A stretch of 64,000 bases of DNA from Calothrix sp. NIES-2098. Lineage in GTDB: Bacteria > Cyanobacteriota > Cyanobacteriia > Cyanobacteriales > Nostocaceae. The notes under the pieces were generated by a model that did no database searches, was not told the origin of the DNA, and was given only the letters and a program-made list of their open reading frames with translations. The stretch is from positions 1,858,001 to 1,922,000 of the forward strand of contig AP018172.1 in assembly GCA_002368175.1 (NCBI GenBank), read 5' to 3'. The position numbers and the translations under genes were made by a program. Positions within the stretch are counted from its first letter, which is position 1; each line of letters starts with the position of its first letter. Of this stretch, positions 9,056-17,796 are shown one piece after another.

Positions 9056-10420
9056 ATGAATGTAGAAGCAGCATCTATACAGAGAAAGAATTCTTACATC
9101 AAGAGTTCTGGTCTTTTGCTGCTAGCATTTGCTACTGCTTTTTTTCCACGCATTATCCAGTCTTATGGCGCACCATCGATCATCAATTTCCTTCACTTCG
9201 CCATAGTTCCATTTGCTTGTGGGGTGGCGTTGTTGACAACACGAACTAAGAATCGCCGCCAAATTTTAATATCAAAAGAAATATTAGCAGGATTGCTAAT
9301 ATTCTTGACAATTGGTTTTGCTAGTGCGCTTTTCAACAAAGTGGGAGCGATCAACGTTTTTGTTGATTTTTTACTTTTTACTGAAGCTTTCATGTTATTG
9401 CTGGCTATAATTAGCCTGCCCATGTCGGAAAAAAGCCTTGGACGTTTCCGCGCTTGGATAATTGGTTTTAACGTTATTCACCTCCTGCTTGCTTTCTTCC
9501 AGTGGTTAGTTCTGCATCTGATTTCAGATGATATGCAGGGAGTTTTTTATCGAACTGGCTCAGGACACGTCGTAGGTTCTTCTGTTTCATTAAGTTTCAG
9601 CCTGTTTTACTTTACAGGTGCAAAAAATCGTCCTTTATGGTTACGTGCTTTGGTGGTTGTTGCTAGTCTCATCCATCTGGTCGTATCGGATGCAAAACAG
9701 GTAATAGTGACATTCATCTTAGGATTTGCCATTTTATCTCTTACCAAAACCAAGAATCCTGGCAAAGCCTTGCTTTACATCATTGGTTTAACAATTCTCA
9801 TCATTGCTTTTCAGTGGGCTATTGAGAATGTCGAAGCTCTAAGTGCATTTAAAACTTGGATCAGACCAGAACTTTATGGTTCAGATGGTGAAGCAACTAA
9901 GATGAAACTTTTAGGAATTAATACTACCCTTGCCCACTTCCATTCTCCTGTAAATTGGTGGCTGGGTCTTGGTCCCGGTCATACAATTGGCCGCTTGGGT
10001 GGGTGGATGCTCAAGGACTATAGCTCTTTGTTGAATCCGTTTGGAGCGACTACATCCACTGTTGCTGACGAGGTGTGGGCAATTGCACGCGATCATTGGC
10101 TTGGACCTATAAGAGGTAGCAGTTTCTTTGCTCCCTTTTTCGGTTGGGCTGCGATTTGGGGCGATTTTGGATTCTTAGGATTATTTGCTTACTTGTATCT
10201 TTGTGCGATCGTTTGGCGTAAGGTGTGTGCAGATGATTTTTCTAAGGTTTTGATGCTCACCGTCTGCATCCACGGATTTATTTTTACTCAAATGGAAGAA
10301 CCAGGTTATATGCTCACCATTGCTACTTTGATTGGTCTGCGGTGGCAAGAACACCAAGCTAAAGTCAAGAATACAGGTACAGTTCAATTCCAGCCCATGT
10401 TACATAGATCGAGTTATTAA
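9056..10420 (+). CDS. O-antigen polymerase/ligase-like membrane protein (Wzy/WaaL type)
   Basis: 454 residues with about ten to twelve hydrophobic segments, for example SSGLLLLAFATAFF, FLHFAIVPFACGVALL, ILAGLLIFLTIGFASALF, ALVVVASLIHLVV and ALLYIIGLTILIIAF. A long polar periplasmic loop of about 100 residues (roughly 260-360) contains WWLGLGPGHTIGRLGG. The many-spanner-plus-large-loop layout is that of Wzy polymerases and O-antigen ligases, which join lipid-linked repeat units at the outer face of the inner membrane. Start ATG follows the previous stop codon directly. Clustering with eight glycosyltransferases and a downstream Wzc-like kinase supports an exopolysaccharide polymerase. No Wzx flippase or priming transferase lies within the window. 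Wzy and WaaL cannot be separated by eye. Confidence 0.75.
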   Translation: MNVEAASIQRKNSYIKSSGLLLLAFATAFFPRIIQSYGAPSIINFLHFAIVPFACGVALLTTRTKNRRQILISKEILAGLLIFLTIGFASALFNKVGAINVFVDFLLFTEAFMLLLAIISLPMSEKSLGRFRAWIIGFNVIHLLLAFFQWLVLHLISDDMQGVFYRTGSGHVVGSSVSLSFSLFYFTGAKNRPLWLRALVVVASLIHLVVSDAKQVIVTFILGFAILSLTKTKNPGKALLYIIGLTILIIAFQWAIENVEALSAFKTWIRPELYGSDGEATKMKLLGINTTLAHFHSPVNWWLGLGPGHTIGRLGGWMLKDYSSLLNPFGATTSTVADEVWAIARDHWLGPIRGSSFFAPFFGWAAIWGDFGFLGLFAYLYLCAIVWRKVCADDFSKVLMLTVCIHGFIFTQMEEPGYMLTIATLIGLRWQEHQAKVKNTGTVQFQPMLHRSSY

Positions 10421-10481
10421 CTAGTTATTAAGTACCTTATATGTAATCATCACATTCTTCCTAAAACAACTCTGGAAGTAC

Positions 10482-10514
10482 TTGACATTACCCCAGGAGT
10501 AGCTGCTATATTAT
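10482..10514 (+). promoter_or_regulatory. Probable sigma-70-type promoter of tRNA-Gln
   Basis: A perfect TTGACA at 10482-10487 is followed after 19 bases by TATATT (10507-10512), with an overlapping TATTAT at 10509. Initiation near 10520 would place the tRNA 5' end about 10 bases downstream. The spacer is a little longer than the optimal 17. Confidence 0.5.
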
Positions 10515-10529
10515 CTAAAGTGCGTTCAT

Positions 10530-10601
10530 TGGGGCGTAGCCAAGTGGTAAGGCAGCGGGTTTTGGTCCCGCCATCCCTAGGTTCGAATCCTAGCGCCCCA
10601 G
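10530..10601 (+). tRNA. tRNA-Gln (anticodon UUG)
   Basis: A 72-nt cloverleaf. The acceptor arm TGGGGCG pairs with CGCCCCA and is followed by discriminator G. The D arm GCC...GGC, the anticodon stem GCGGG/CCCGC around loop TTTTGGT (positions 34-36 TTG), and the T arm CTAGG/CCTAG around TTCGAAT are all perfect. The 3' CCA is not encoded, as is usual in cyanobacteria. The anticodon reads Gln codons CAA and CAG. It lies between the polymerase-like gene and the Wzc-like kinase gene. Confidence 0.97.
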
Positions 10602-11176
10602 TTAATATGAATAATTAAAATAATGTTTGCTCTGTAGGTAGTTGTTTTTGAAGCTGTAGCTATCTTAATATAACCTTTGGCTTTTGAGCATTGTTTACCG
10701 TTGGCAATTTCTCAGAATTACTTTCACAACTTAGATTTGATTTGTGAAGAAAGATTGAACAGCAAGAAACTATCAACTAGCTATTTATTAAGTCTATTTA
10801 CTTAAAATCTCGCTTTAAATTGTATAACTATTTATCAGTATTTGTACGTAATAAGCCAACAATTTTTGTAAAATCTGGCTTTTCATTTAAATAATTTCAC
10901 CAATTCCTTTTGCGTAATGCTACTGTAGTTATAGTACATTTATGTAAATTGGCTTTATTTTTAGATATAGCAGCCTAAGCTAAAAATTTGTATTATTTAA
11001 GTAAAGTTTTGGTAAACATTATTTACATATAAGATTGTTTATATTACATGAGTTAGTCAGTAAATTCATGGTTTTGCTAGGGTGCAGAGAAAGAATAAGC
11101 CACTTCGGAGCAATCTAACTACCTATACCAAGATTGAATCGAAGAATTCACAGTGAAAGGAATATAAGTAGTTTAT
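10602..11176. other. AT-rich intergenic region upstream of the BY-kinase gene
   Basis: About 575 bp without a credible open frame. It probably contains the promoter and 5' leader of the Wzc-like gene. The sequence is strongly AT-rich with several GTAATA/TTTACG-like elements, but no terminator for the tRNA or confident promoter could be picked by eye. Confidence 0.4.
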
Positions 11177-11188
11177 TTGACAAGTGCT

Positions 11189-13459
11189 ATGCTGAAGTCA
11201 GAAAAGTATCCTCACCCGTTGTCACAAGCAAACTTTACCCAATTAAATGATGATGAAGGCGGATTGAACCTGGGTCAAGTTGGAGCAGTTCTACGTCGCA
11301 GACTATTGTTAATTGGTGGAACCACAGCTTTAGTAGCAACAGCAGCAGTACTGAAGGCGGAAACAGATCCTCCAGTTTATCAAGGTACGTTTGATATTTT
11401 AACCAAGCCAGTAACTGGTGAGAGCAAGGTAATTGCAAATGTTCCCCAAGCAATTAATAGCCAAGTAGCGCCTCCTGAGTCAACAAAAGAAATCCAAACA
11501 ACTATTACAGTTTTAAGAAGTCCTAGGGTTCTTTATCCTGTGATTGAAAAGCTTCAGGCTCAATACCCAGACCTGATTGAAAACTTTCTTAGGGAGCAAT
11601 CACCAGGATTAGTTGCAGCTAATTTATCTTCGCAGGAATTAAATGCATACTTGTATAACTTTTTCGTTAATTACTTAACAATTTCATCCAAACAGGACAA
11701 TATCTTAAACGTTGAATTTACCTATTCAGACCAGAAGCTAGTAAGTATTTTTTCTAATCTTCTTGCAGATGCTTACCTAAACTATAGTTTGCAAGAACAA
11801 CAATCGGATGTGGAAGTGGCTATTAAGTTTGTTGAACAACAAAGAAAGCCACTAGAGAAGAGTGTGAAATACTGGCAAGATCAATTGCGCAATCTGCGAC
11901 TGGATAATAACTTGATTGATCCTGCACAGAAGGCTCAAGAGTTATCTAGTCAAATTGCTACCTTAAGGCAACAGCGAATAGAGAATCGAGTCCAGTTAGA
12001 ACAAATGGTAGCTAGGTATGAAGAATTACAAAAAGAATTAGCTCAACAGCCTGGTGAAAGGGCAGGTAATTCTTTGCTGAGTGATAATGCTCGCTACCAA
12101 AAGATTTTAGATCAGATCCAGGCAGCAGATATTGCAATTAAACAGCAATCAGCTGTGTTTACAGATGAAAATCCAGCAATGGTGACTTTAAGACAAAAGA
12201 AAGAGTATTTACTACCATTACTGGCCCAAGAAGAAGCACGGGTACAAAAAGACTTTCAAAGCCGTATTCGGGAAATTTCGGCGCGGGATAGAGCCTTAGA
12301 TGAAAAAATCAACAATACTTATAGTGAAGTTAGAAAGTTAGCAACTATTAGCAGAAATTACGACAACATACAACGAGAACTGCAAATTGCTAATCAAGGA
12401 CTAACTCAATTTAATACTAAGCAACAATCTTTGCAAATTGAGAAAGCTCAAAAACAACAACCTTGGCTGTTACTCGATCCCAAACTCACAACAGTGAAAG
12501 AACCTTTGGCTGTCTCAGATAGTGCTAAACGCAATTTAGCATTGGGTGGGCTTTTGGGTTTGCTATTGGGTGTAGGAACAGCTTTAGTTGTAGATAAACT
12601 CAGTAATATATTCTACTCTTCTCAAGAACTCAAAGATGCTACAAGGGTTCCGTTACTAGGAATAGTTCCTTTAAGAAAAGAATTAGAAATAGCCACAAAA
12701 GACAATCTCTCCCGCGGCGTACAAAAGACAGATGGCGCTTCCTTCTTTGAAGTTTTTCGCTCTTTGTACACTAACATTTTGCTGTTGGGTTCTGATACAC
12801 CAATTCGTTCTCTAGTCATCAGTTCCGCAGGACAGGGAGACGGCAAATCTACAATTGCGACGCAGCTAGCACAAGCAGCAGCAGCAATGGGCCAACGAGT
12901 ATTACTTGTAGACGCCAATTTGCGTGCGCCTAGCTTACACAATCGAGTAGGGCTGATGAATATTCAAGGCTTGACGGATGTAATCTCCCAAGACCTGGAT
13001 TGGCATAATGTCATTGAGCCATCACCTTTAGAAGAAAATATGTTTGTGATGCCAGCAGGGCCAATTCCACCAGATTCAGTCAGGTTACTAGCCTCTCAAA
13101 AAATGCACAATCTCATGGAGGAACTGCAAGTAAGTTTTGATTTGGTCATTTATGACACACCTCCTTTATTAGGTTTTGCAGATCCTTACTTATTAGCGGC
13201 TAATACAGATGGGCTTGTACTCGTAGCTGGCTTAGGTAAGCTCAAGCGGACTGCACTACAGCAAGCATTGGAACAAATTCAGATTTCTGGAACTCCTTTG
13301 TTAGGGATGATTGCTAATAAATCCAAGGATGCTGCACCTGTTTCTTATCAATACTATCAGCAGTATTACAGACAGAGCGTGAGTGGTGAAAAGGTAAGTG
13401 AAGAGAAAGTAACCGCCAACGCTAGTGGCTCTACTTTAAATAGCACTAAACGGAGTTAG
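11189..13459 (+). CDS. Wzc-type polysaccharide co-polymerase with BY-kinase domain
   Basis: About 756 residues. The frame opens at a TTG (11177), and the first ATG is at 11189; a GAAAGGA lies at 11154-11161 and would fit the TTG better, so the start is uncertain by four residues. Domains in order (ATG numbering): Wzz chain-length domain with a first membrane span (about residues 38-58) and a periplasmic coiled-coil region (about 190-410); a second span ALGGLLGLLLGVGTALVV (about 450-468); and a cytoplasmic bacterial tyrosine kinase. The kinase has Walker A SSAGQGDGKST, Walker A' VLLVDANLRAP and Walker B DLVIYDTPP. The C-terminal cluster SYQYYQQYYRQ holds five tyrosines, the usual autophosphorylation tail. 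The protein regulates polymerization and export of exopolysaccharide, fitting the upstream cluster. It is followed by a hairpin at 13470-13518. Confidence 0.9.
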   Translation: MLKSEKYPHPLSQANFTQLNDDEGGLNLGQVGAVLRRRLLLIGGTTALVATAAVLKAETDPPVYQGTFDILTKPVTGESKVIANVPQAINSQVAPPESTKEIQTTITVLRSPRVLYPVIEKLQAQYPDLIENFLREQSPGLVAANLSSQELNAYLYNFFVNYLTISSKQDNILNVEFTYSDQKLVSIFSNLLADAYLNYSLQEQQSDVEVAIKFVEQQRKPLEKSVKYWQDQLRNLRLDNNLIDPAQKAQELSSQIATLRQQRIENRVQLEQMVARYEELQKELAQQPGERAGNSLLSDNARYQKILDQIQAADIAIKQQSAVFTDENPAMVTLRQKKEYLLPLLAQEEARVQKDFQSRIREISARDRALDEKINNTYSEVRKLATISRNYDNIQRELQIANQGLTQFNTKQQSLQIEKAQKQQPWLLLDPKLTTVKEPLAVSDSAKRNLALGGLLGLLLGVGTALVVDKLSNIFYSSQELKDATRVPLLGIVPLRKELEIATKDNLSRGVQKTDGASFFEVFRSLYTNILLLGSDTPIRSLVISSAGQGDGKSTIATQLAQAAAAMGQRVLLVDANLRAPSLHNRVGLMNIQGLTDVISQDLDWHNVIEPSPLEENMFVMPAGPIPPDSVRLLASQKMHNLMEELQVSFDLVIYDTPPLLGFADPYLLAANTDGLVLVAGLGKLKRTALQQALEQIQISGTPLLGMIANKSKDAAPVSYQYYQQYYRQSVSGEKVSEEKVTANASGSTLNSTKRS

Positions 13460-13469
13460 AGTAAAAAAC

Positions 13470-13518
13470 GGTAATTGTTATTCAAAATTAATTATCTGTT
13501 TAATGATTAACAATTACC
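13470..13518 (+). terminator. Inverted repeat, probable terminator between convergent genes
   Basis: GGTAATTGTTA (13470-13480) pairs perfectly with TAACAATTACC (13508-13518) across a 27-base loop. It sits 10 bp after the kinase stop and 22 bp before the end of the convergent minus-strand gene. The T-run is weak, so intrinsic termination is likely but not certain. Confidence 0.45.
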
Positions 13519-13540
13519 CTTTACTAATTGCCAAATACTA

Positions 13541-14020
13541 TTACTTATCAGGTGATTTTAAAGCCAGATCGAGAACTTGTCTGGCTTGTTCCGCTTTAGT
13601 TCTTGCCTCTTGATAACGTAGATTAGCTTGGGCAAAATTCTTGAGTACTTTAAAACCTTCTTTTAAGCGAGTAATTTCCTCTTCGGTAACTGAATTATCT
13701 GAGAAGAGAATATCAACTGCTTTGCGAATTTCTAAGGCTTCAGTACGTGATTCCTGAACTTTGAGCTTGAGTGTGGCTAGGTTGCTAAGAACTTGGACAG
13801 CTTGAGTAATAGCGTCTTCACCACTAACAGTCTCAGCGCTTGGTTCTTTAACTTCTATTAATTGTTGAGGGCCAAACCCCTCTTCTAGTTCTGTGGGTAG
13901 CTTACCTGCATCCATCAGTTCCATTAGCTGATCCATTGCTTTCTCACGGGCTTTGGCTGAATCTTTGCCAGAAACGCTGAGAATAATTTCTGGGCTTTGA
14001 GCGAGAGTGTACTGAACCAT
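13541..14020 (-). CDS. Conserved hypothetical coiled-coil protein
   Basis: 159 residues, acidic, Ala/Glu/Lys-rich and predicted mostly helical. The N-terminus is MVQYTLAQSPEIILSVSGKDSAKAREKAMDQLMELMD in character: a short strand followed by helices. Residues 70-150 show heptad spacing consistent with coiled coil. There is no signal peptide, membrane segment or catalytic motif. I do not recognise a named family, although the composition is like small cyanobacteria-specific proteins. It is transcribed toward the Wzc-like gene and away from the membrane protein gene that starts at 14217. No function is proposed. Confidence 0.7.
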   Translation of the reverse strand: MVQYTLAQSPEIILSVSGKDSAKAREKAMDQLMELMDAGKLPTELEEGFGPQQLIEVKEPSAETVSGEDAITQAVQVLSNLATLKLKVQESRTEALEIRKAVDILFSDNSVTEEEITRLKEGFKVLKNFAQANLRYQEARTKAEQARQVLDLALKSPDK

Positions 14021-14216
14021 ATTTCGAGCAAAAAAGTTGCTATTGTAACCAAGCCAAAGAAGATGATCCTAACATGATATAGGAGTGACAAAAAAGTCTA
14101 ATATTTAAAAATTAAAAATTGAGTGTGGAATTAGCGATCGCTCTCCCCCAGCCAGCCCAAATAAATCTTTATACTTGAATAAAGAGAGTAAATAGATTTA
14201 ACAGGAGGGGAGAGCA

Positions 14217-15518
14217 ATGGCTCCCAATCCCAGCATTATGCAAGCTGTAGAACAACTGGGTTATCGTGTCACTGTTGGTGATGTCGCAACTCAGGCTGGA
14301 TTAAATATCGCAGAGGCGGGACAAGGGTTATTAGCTTTGGCATCTGATGCTGGCGGTCATTTGCAGGTAGCAGAATCCGGTGATATTGTTTACTTATTTC
14401 CGCAAAATTTTCGGGCAATTTTACGGAACAAATATTTACAGTTACGATTACAAGAATTGTGGCAAAAGGTTTGGAGTGCCATATTCTATCTGATTCGCAT
14501 TTCCTTTGGGATTTTCTTAATTGTTTCTATTGCCTTAATTACTGTCACCATCATCATTATCATTACTGCTCTTAATTCAGATCGTGATAGTGACAATAGG
14601 AGCAGTCATTATGGGGGTGGTGGCTTCTTCTTTTTCCCAGATTTATTTTGGTATTTTAGCCCTAATTATCAGACTGAATACTACCAAAGGCGACGCGAAA
14701 GAAACCAAACAAGTAATTTGAATTTCTTTGAAGCAGTCTTTTCGTTTTTGTTTGGTGATGGTAATCCCAATGCGAAGTTAGAAGAACGGCGTTGGCAGGA
14801 AATTGCGGCTGTTATTCGGAATAATCGTGGCGCAGTTGTAGCAGAACAAATTGCTCCTTACTTAGATAATCTTGGGGAAAAATATCAACAAGAATACGAA
14901 GATTTTATGTTGCCTGTTTTGCTACGATTCAATGGGCAACCAGAGGTAAGTCCAGAAGGGCAAATTGTCTATTACTTCCCAGAATTACAGGTAAAAGCCA
15001 GCAAAAAGCGTCGTCAATCGATCCCAGTATATTTAGAAGAATCACTTTGGCGTTTTAGTGAGGCAAGTTCAGGACAAGTTATGCTCAGTGCTGGCTTGGG
15101 CATACTCAATTTTGTTGGTGCTTTAGTACTGGGAAGTTTGTTAAGAGATGGTACAGTTGCTGCCCAATTAGGCGGATTGGTAGCTTTTGTGCAAGGGATT
15201 TACTGGCTACTGTTAGCTTATGGAATCGGGTTTTTGGCTGTACCTTTAGTGCGTTATTTCTGGATTCAATGGCGCAATCGGAAAATTAGTGCACGTAACC
15301 GCGATCGCCTTTCGCGAGCTAGGCTATTAACAAACGTGGATGCCAGTTTACAGCGAAAGATTGACTACGCCCGTCAGTTTGCCGCAGAAAAAGTTATCGG
15401 CAAAGAAGATATAGTCTACTCTAGCGACACTGACTTACTCGAACAGGAATTTGAGCATTCTGCACAGATTGATGCTGAATGGCAACGGCGGTTAGAGCAA
15501 GGAAAACAGGCTGAGTAA
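14217..15518 (+). CDS. Conserved cyanobacterial membrane protein with duplicated wHTH-like module
   Basis: 433 residues; ATG preceded by GGAGGGGAG, a strong ribosome-binding site. Residues 1-65 look like a winged-helix-type module ending in GHLQVAESGDIVYLFPQNF. A first membrane segment (about 82-112, very Ile-rich) follows, then a Gly/Phe/Tyr-rich stretch (GGGGFFFFPDLFWYFSP, about 135-152). A second copy of the module occupies about residues 195-260 and ends in GQPEVSPEGQIVYYFPEL. Two more membrane segments (about 290-310 and 320-345) and a basic C-terminal tail complete it. I associate this layout with a protein conserved in cyanobacteria and possibly plastids, but I cannot assign a function. 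It is monocistronic and ends at a strong hairpin (15593-15640). Confidence 0.75.
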   Translation: MAPNPSIMQAVEQLGYRVTVGDVATQAGLNIAEAGQGLLALASDAGGHLQVAESGDIVYLFPQNFRAILRNKYLQLRLQELWQKVWSAIFYLIRISFGIFLIVSIALITVTIIIIITALNSDRDSDNRSSHYGGGGFFFFPDLFWYFSPNYQTEYYQRRRERNQTSNLNFFEAVFSFLFGDGNPNAKLEERRWQEIAAVIRNNRGAVVAEQIAPYLDNLGEKYQQEYEDFMLPVLLRFNGQPEVSPEGQIVYYFPELQVKASKKRRQSIPVYLEESLWRFSEASSGQVMLSAGLGILNFVGALVLGSLLRDGTVAAQLGGLVAFVQGIYWLLLAYGIGFLAVPLVRYFWIQWRNRKISARNRDRLSRARLLTNVDASLQRKIDYARQFAAEKVIGKEDIVYSSDTDLLEQEFEHSAQIDAEWQRRLEQGKQAE

Positions 15519-15592
15519 CTAGTAAAGGTAGGCAAATAACCCGTTTTAGCGATTGGATAAAGCAGTTTGCATATTCTTGCAATCTAAAGTTA

Positions 15593-15640
15593 ATTAGCCC
15601 TCTTTTAGCACTTTTCTCTAAGTGACCTAAGAGGGCTAAT
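15593..15640. terminator. Bidirectional intrinsic terminator
   Basis: ATTAGCCCTCTT (15593-15604) pairs without mismatch with AAGAGGGCTAAT (15629-15640), a 12-bp stem with a 24-base loop. It is located between a + strand gene ending at 15518 and a - strand gene ending at 15722, as expected for a shared terminator. Confidence 0.6.
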
Positions 15641-15721
15641 TCTTCATCAATCAATGCAGGTGAAAACCTCTTTTATAAGTAGTTTTTAAATTGGAAATTT
15701 TGAATCAATTACAGGAGTAAA

Positions 15722-16867
15722 CTACTTGGCTTTAATTGGCGTTAAGGCTACACCTGGGTAATAATGCCCCAAAATTTGTAGGTGGTTTGCGCCACGCTTG
15801 GCAAGATTGTAGGCTCCCCACTGGCTCATACCTAAAGCATGACCGTAACCTAGCCCTTGGAGAATAAAACTACCATCTGCTCCCTTACTAACGTTAAATC
15901 GGGTACTCTTTAGCCTGAGCGCAGTACGTACATCTTCGCCCTGTAGTTCCTTCGTGCCCCGATCGCCCACAATTTTGAGAACTTTAACACTTTGGAAGGG
16001 CGAACGAGCCTCTGGAATTATATCTGTAACATTGCCTACACCCGAAATCCTAGAACTAATTTCGGTAGGTGAGAAGGTTTTCACCCAGCTACATTCTTTG
16101 ATATTTTGATCGTAGTCTTGAACAGCACGCAGGTAAGGTTCCTTACTGCCCCAAACATCTTCAACATTTTCGGTATGTCCGCCAGAACAAGCGTGGAAGA
16201 CTGAGAGAATGATTTTGTTGTTGTAAGTTAGAACTTGTCCAGCTGTAGCATCAACGGCAGCATATGTAGTAGAAGATTCACTACTGACACCTTTGTAAAT
16301 TTGCCAGCGATCTGGGCTATCGCCTAAATCGTAAATGGGATTACTGCGCTGTCTTTCCCGTTCGTATAAAGCATAAGTACGAGCCGCGATCGCTTGGGCT
16401 TTTAGGGCTTCTTGCGGCCACTGAGCGTCCATTTCTCCACCTATAACGCTGTAGAGATATTCCTCTGTATCCACCCAATTAACAGCAGTTAAACCTTTTT
16501 CTGTGGGTACAACCAGAGTTCTACCACGATACCAGCGATCGCCAATATAAACGAATCCATTATCTGTCGGCTCAATCCAAAATAAACCAGACTGCCATCT
16601 ATCTAAAGCTACCCCACCAGGCACGGCTTGAGCATAAAACGAACTCATCGCTGGTAATTGTCCCAGAGTCCGACCCGTACCATCCTTGACTATTGCAGTT
16701 TTAGAACTACCAACTTTTACCTGGTTTACATTCCTCTCAATGGCGATGCGCAGGATGACAGATGCTTGAGCTGGGGCAACCAAAGCTATCCACAAGAGGA
16801 TGCTTACCCACCAATGTTTTCCTTTAATTTGAGAAAGTAAAGAGCCGAGTAAAATTTGAAATTTCAT
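15722..16867 (-). CDS. SpoIID/LytB domain protein, cell-wall modifying
   Basis: 381 residues with an N-terminal signal peptide or anchor (hydrophobic segment about residues 18-36 ending in APAQA), so the protein is exported. The SpoIID domain covers about residues 125-375. Its hallmarks are EEYLYSVIGGEM, AQAIAARTYALYERE, VFHACSGGHTENVEDVWG and the C-terminal GLGYGHALGMSQWGAY. SpoIID proteins are lytic transglycosylases, or enhancers of amidases, acting on peptidoglycan; the cyanobacterial members are widespread but poorly characterised. A signal sequence plus a complete catalytic core argue for an intact gene. It is monocistronic and divergent from the TetR gene across 276 bp. Confidence 0.88.
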   Translation of the reverse strand: MKFQILLGSLLSQIKGKHWWVSILLWIALVAPAQASVILRIAIERNVNQVKVGSSKTAIVKDGTGRTLGQLPAMSSFYAQAVPGGVALDRWQSGLFWIEPTDNGFVYIGDRWYRGRTLVVPTEKGLTAVNWVDTEEYLYSVIGGEMDAQWPQEALKAQAIAARTYALYERERQRSNPIYDLGDSPDRWQIYKGVSSESSTTYAAVDATAGQVLTYNNKIILSVFHACSGGHTENVEDVWGSKEPYLRAVQDYDQNIKECSWVKTFSPTEISSRISGVGNVTDIIPEARSPFQSVKVLKIVGDRGTKELQGEDVRTALRLKSTRFNVSKGADGSFILQGLGYGHALGMSQWGAYNLAKRGANHLQILGHYYPGVALTPIKAK

Positions 16868-17111
16868 GCCAATTTTCCGATCGCTTAGTATCTTTTTAAC
16901 GCTTTGGAGCCATCACATCTACAACTAAAAATGAGACGCTATTTCCTCACAGGAGGTTGCCACCTTTACTAATTATGCATATTGCTTTATGTAAATAAAT
17001 GCGCAGTCATAAATCTGTTGCTTTAGATATTAAATTGATTTAGAAAAAGAAAATAATTTACGTTATCAACTGTATCTTGACAACTCAGTGTTAAGCATCG
17101 TAAAGTTATAT

Positions 17112-17129
17112 ATAACGAGCGTTCGATAT
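17112..17129. promoter_or_regulatory. TetR-type operator 1 (autoregulatory)
   Basis: ATAACGAGCGTTCGATAT is an imperfect 18-bp palindrome (arms ATAnCGA and TCGnTAT) lying 15 bp before the TetR ATG. It is nearly identical to a second site at 19103-19120, differing only at two central bases. Position and symmetry are typical of a TetR dimer site. Confidence 0.7.
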
Positions 17130-17143
17130 AAATAGCCTCAGTT

Positions 17144-17743
17144 ATGCCCAAGATTGTTGACCGCGAACAATACCGTAAAGAACTGCTCGGCAGATGCTTC
17201 GACTTATTTGCCCAAAAAGGCTACAGTGCAATCACCATGAGGGAAATTGCTCAAGGCTTAGGCGTTTCAACAGGAACGCTGTATCATTACTTCCCCAGTA
17301 AACAAGCTTTATTTGAGCAATTGCTAGAAGAAATTAGCCAGCAAGATGTGGCTATGGCATTAGCAGAATTGGGAGGAAGAAAACCGTTACCAGAGGCAAT
17401 GGCAGCATTAGCAAGATACTTAATCAAAAACGAAGATTACTTTATTAAGTGGACTTACATTTGGGTTGATTTTTGCCAGCATCAAGACTCCGAGCAAATA
17501 AAAGTAAGTGGGGTTTTAAAGCGTGCTAATCAGCGATATCAGCAAGCAGCCTGTGATTTTTTAGGAGTTGAAGATCCAGTTTTAGCTTCTTTTGTATTGA
17601 GTTTCGTCAATGGTTTAATTCTGGAGAAATTATGGGGTGATGAAACTATTTGTTTTACAGAACAATGTGCATTATTGGGAAAAATGCTAACGGCATATTT
17701 GCAGCAATCGGTCGATGGGAATCTGGCTAATCGTACAAATTAG
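17144..17743 (+). CDS. TetR/AcrR family transcriptional regulator
   Basis: 199 residues. The N-terminal helix-turn-helix contains CFDLFAQKGYSAITMREIAQGLGVSTGTLYHYFPSKQALFEQ (about residues 17-58; only its key shape is given here): the family-typical T-x-R-x-I-A and G-x-L-Y-x-Y-F elements are present. Residues 75-190 form the ligand-binding helical domain. It probably represses its own promoter and the export cassette: an 18-bp palindrome overlaps the region 15-32 bp before its ATG, and a matching one precedes the DUF2834-devC-devA genes. It begins 53 bp before the DevB-like gene in the same orientation. The inducer is unknown, though neighbours suggest a glycolipid, peptide or toxic compound. 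Confidence 0.92.
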   Translation: MPKIVDREQYRKELLGRCFDLFAQKGYSAITMREIAQGLGVSTGTLYHYFPSKQALFEQLLEEISQQDVAMALAELGGRKPLPEAMAALARYLIKNEDYFIKWTYIWVDFCQHQDSEQIKVSGVLKRANQRYQQAACDFLGVEDPVLASFVLSFVNGLILEKLWGDETICFTEQCALLGKMLTAYLQQSVDGNLANRTN

Positions 17744-17796
17744 CTACCAGCAGTTAAGTTGTCCATGCATAACTTAAATCTTAAAAGAGGGGAAAA

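Noticed and set aside
10602..11176. Integrated element next to tRNA-Gln
   Set aside because: No integrase gene or duplicated tRNA 3' end was found in the window.
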